Positions 5,336 to 6,841 of a stretch of DNA of 6,841 nucleotides are shown piece by piece (within the stretch, counting starts at the first letter, position 1; each line of letters starts with the position of its first letter). Source of the DNA: Micrococcales bacterium (lineage in GTDB: Bacteria > Actinomycetota > Actinomycetes > S36-B12 > UBA10799); NCBI GenBank assembly GCA_023252115.1, contig JAHEXM010000013.1:1-6841 (forward strand). Direction: 5' to 3'. The notes below the pieces were generated by a model that was not told where the DNA came from, searched no databases, and worked only from the letters and a program-made list of their open reading frames with translations. The position numbers and the translations under genes were made by a program.

Positions 5336-5944
5336 GTGGGCAAGCTGGTCGTGACCGAATTTATGACGGTAGACGGTGTCGCCCAAGCTCCTGGCGGTCC
5401 CGACGAGGACCGAGATGACGGGTTCACCCACGGCGGATGGCAGGCGCCGTTGCTGGCTCAAGAGTCGGGGGCGGCCGTATTTGAGCAAGCCAAATCGATG
5501 AATGCCCTGCTTCTGGGCCGCAAGACCTATGAGATTTTCGCTGGTTACTGGCCAACAGCGCCCAAGGAAATGCCCTACACCGGCTTGCTCAACCGAATTC
5601 CCAAATACGTCGCGAGTCAGACGCTGACCGAGCCTCTCGAATGGAAGGGCGCGGAACTTCTTGCAGGTGATTTCGCCGAGAGCGTCAGAGCAGTGAAAGC
5701 GCGCCACGACGAGGTGCATGTGATCGGGAGCCTCGACCTCGTGCAGTCGTTACTACGTTGCGGTCTAGTTGACCAGTTGAATCTGTGGCAGTTCCCAGTG
5801 TTGCTGGGTAGTGGCAAGCGCGTATTCGGCAACGGAACCGTACCCGCCGCTTTGAAGTTGACCCAGTCGGCGATCCATAACAACGGGACTGTCCAACTCA
5901 CCTACGAGCCGGTAGGCGTCCCTACCTACGGCGACTTCACTTAG
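5336..5944 (+). CDS. Dihydrofolate-reductase-family (RibD C-terminal-like) protein, copy 1
   Basis: A 202-residue cytoplasmic protein of the broad DHFR/RibD-C superfamily of NAD(P)H-binding reductases. The motifs in order are the N-terminal strand and loop TVDGVAQAPGG (11-21), LLGRKTYE (59-66), strand KYVAS (90-94), the nucleotide-binding-type IGSLDLVQSLL (130-140), LVDQLNLW (144-151) and FPVLLGSGKRVF (153-164). This is the pattern of uncharacterised dihydrofolate reductase family proteins, not of true FolA, and the substrate is unknown. GTG 5336 is fixed by GGGAGG at 5325-5330, five bases upstream. It lies 35 bp after the DUF2089 gene and 14 bp before a diverged paralogue. It has its own strong ribosome-binding site, so its link to the upstream pair may be incidental. 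Confidence 0.85.
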   Translation: MGKLVVTEFMTVDGVAQAPGGPDEDRDDGFTHGGWQAPLLAQESGAAVFEQAKSMNALLLGRKTYEIFAGYWPTAPKEMPYTGLLNRIPKYVASQTLTEPLEWKGAELLAGDFAESVRAVKARHDEVHVIGSLDLVQSLLRCGLVDQLNLWQFPVLLGSGKRVFGNGTVPAALKLTQSAIHNNGTVQLTYEPVGVPTYGDFT

Positions 5945-5945
5945 G

Positions 5946-5951
5946 CATAAT
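5946..5951 (+). promoter_or_regulatory. Candidate -10 box for the second reductase gene
   Basis: CATAAT matches the -10 consensus TATAAT at 5 of 6 positions. It ends seven bases before the GTG at 5959, so a transcript starting there would be nearly or fully leaderless. That would fit the lack of any clear Shine-Dalgarno in the 14-base gap after the preceding stop. No recognisable -35 hexamer lies 16-18 bases upstream (positions 5922-5928 read CTACCTA), so support is only partial. Confidence 0.35.
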
Positions 5952-5958
5952 CGCTTCG

Positions 5959-6522
5959 GTGCTGATCTATTCGATGAACGTTTCGGTGGACGGATTCATC
6001 GCCGACCGAGATGGAGAGTTCGGTTGGTCCGTCCCGAGCGAGGAGCAGTTTCGCTTTCACGTGGAGGAGACACGCGAGCTCGGTGGCTTTCTCTGCGGCC
6101 GCAAACTTTACGAGACCATGCTGGTGTGGGAAACGGATCCGTCGCTGCGCGACACCGAGCTTGAGGCAGAGTTCGCCGACGCCTGGTGTGCACTACCCAA
6201 GGTCGTATTCAGCCGCACGCTTACCAGCGTTCAAGGCAACGCGCGCCTAGCCAAGGCGTCCCTGGCCGACGAGGCCGTTGCAGTGTTGGAGGCGACTGCC
6301 AAGGACGTCGCGATTGGTGGCGCAGGCTTAGCTGTGGCAGCGATCGAGCTCGACCTGATAGACGAGCTGTCTATGTTTCGCCATCCGATCGTCGTTGGTG
6401 GCGGCACGCCCTTTTTGCCGCCGGTCATTGACCACGTGGTGCTCGAACTTGTCGAGACCAGCACGTTCAGTTCAGGCGTGATCTACGAGCGTTATCGCCG
6501 TACTCGAGACGACTCGCGTTAA
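5959..6522 (+). CDS. Dihydrofolate-reductase-family (RibD C-terminal-like) protein, copy 2
   Basis: A 187-residue member of the same superfamily as the preceding gene but from a different branch. It has SVDGFIADRDGEFGW (9-23), the FLCGRKLYETM block (44-54), KVVFSRTL (81-88), the glycine-rich IGGAGLAVAAIELDLIDEL (119-137) and HPIVVGGGTPFLPP (142-155). These are the usual strand and dinucleotide-binding signatures of uncharacterised dihydrofolate reductase family proteins. The start is GTG 5959, 14 bp after the previous stop, because the conserved strand LIYSMNVSVDGF follows it immediately. No Shine-Dalgarno is evident, but a CATAAT box stands just upstream. Similarity to copy 1 is limited to the family motifs, so this is an old tandem pair or a coincidental neighbourhood, not a recent duplication. 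Confidence 0.85.
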   Translation: MLIYSMNVSVDGFIADRDGEFGWSVPSEEQFRFHVEETRELGGFLCGRKLYETMLVWETDPSLRDTELEAEFADAWCALPKVVFSRTLTSVQGNARLAKASLADEAVAVLEATAKDVAIGGAGLAVAAIELDLIDELSMFRHPIVVGGGTPFLPPVIDHVVLELVETSTFSSGVIYERYRRTRDDSR

Positions 6523-6579
6523 CACGGCCTCCCGCAACATTCGCTGTGCCATCATCGGCTCGTGTTGAACGAGCGCCGT

Positions 6580-6841
6580 ATGCGAACACGAACCCCCGAG
6601 TGGCAAAGCGTCTATGAACGTATTCAAGTTGTCCTGGAATTAACCTCACGCCTCAACGTTTTGCCGTTCTGCGAAATCGACACACGCAACGCCCTGCTCG
6701 GCGAGATCTTTGGCCGGCCGATGCCCGAAACCCTTCGGGTTTACCCGCCGTTCTACAGCGACTACGGACTCAATATCGACTTCGGAGAACAGGTCTTCAT
6801 CAACCAAAACTGCACGCTTTTGGACTTGGGTGGCATATCGC
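6580..6841 (+). CDS. Sugar O-acetyltransferase, maltose/galactoside type (5' part only)
   Basis: The first 87 codons of a LacA/Maa/NodL-type acetyl-CoA-dependent sugar acetyltransferase; the gene runs off the right edge. Visible blocks are the N-terminal helix region LTSRLNVLPFCEIDTRNALL (22-41), GEIFGRPMP, then the strongly conserved YPPFYSDYGLNIDFGEQVFI and NQNCTLLDLGGIS that lead into the left-handed beta-helix hexapeptide repeats. The catalytic His and the acetyl-CoA site would lie beyond the window. ATG 6580 is chosen from the usual N-terminal length. The frame is open back to the TAA at 6520-6522, and GTG 6562 is a possible earlier start. Neither start has a strong ribosome-binding site (GAACGAG lies 5-12 bases before the ATG). 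It may be co-transcribed with the reductase 57 bp upstream. Confidence 0.85.
   Translation, partial: MRTRTPEWQSVYERIQVVLELTSRLNVLPFCEIDTRNALLGEIFGRPMPETLRVYPPFYSDYGLNIDFGEQVFINQNCTLLDLGGIS

Noticed and set aside
5036..5719. A 227-codon minus-strand open frame across the DUF2089 and first reductase genes.
   Set aside because: It spans two well-supported plus-strand genes and shows no family signature.

Overview
The window looks like a chromosomal segment of an actinobacterium. The evidence is moderately high GC, heavy use of GTG starts (five of the nine gene starts called here), a start codon apparently sitting at the transcription start (leaderless), and typical protein families: a secreted coiled-coil NlpC/P60-type wall hydrolase, an LpqC-like secreted esterase, MmcQ/YjbR, DUF2089, RibD-C/DHFR-like reductases and an actinobacterial-type sugar O-acetyltransferase. 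I cannot name the genus. I see no phage, IS, CRISPR, tRNA or rRNA.

Layout. Positions 1-383 hold no convincing gene but contain several possible control elements upstream of the wall hydrolase: a CRP-like palindrome, a perfect DnaA box, GTGTMAC direct repeats and a long inverted repeat. At 384-2469 two plus-strand genes lie 4 bp apart: a secreted coiled-coil peptidase and a membrane-anchored endonuclease/exonuclease/phosphatase-fold (EEP) protein. They converge, 13 bp apart, on a minus-strand secreted polyhydroxybutyrate-depolymerase/feruloyl-esterase-type hydrolase (2483-3538). Divergent from it is an MmcQ/YjbR-family gene (3663-4091).

An AT-rich gap (about 4101-4163) carries a good promoter whose predicted start point is the A of an ATG at 4164. 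That ATG opens a beta-solenoid DUF4097 (YvlB-like) gene, but the frame breaks after 11 codons. The reading frame resumes one base out and runs to 4933. It is followed 4 bp later by a DUF2089 zinc-ribbon gene (4938-5300) whose C-terminus carries the same about 23-residue SHOCT-like helical module as the broken N-terminus of the DUF4097 protein. The pair is the most distinctive unit here.

Next come two tandem, diverged DHFR/RibD-C-like reductase genes (5336-5944, 5959-6522). The second has almost no leader and a CATAAT box just before its GTG. The window ends inside a maltose/galactoside-type O-acetyltransferase (6580 to the edge).

Functional links are modest. The first three proteins act at or outside the cell surface. 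The DUF4097/DUF2089 pair is probably one co-expressed regulatory or envelope-associated unit. The rest look like ordinary accessory metabolism. The best leads for follow-up are the one-base frame break at about 4196 and the leaderless promoter that shows where this gene really starts.
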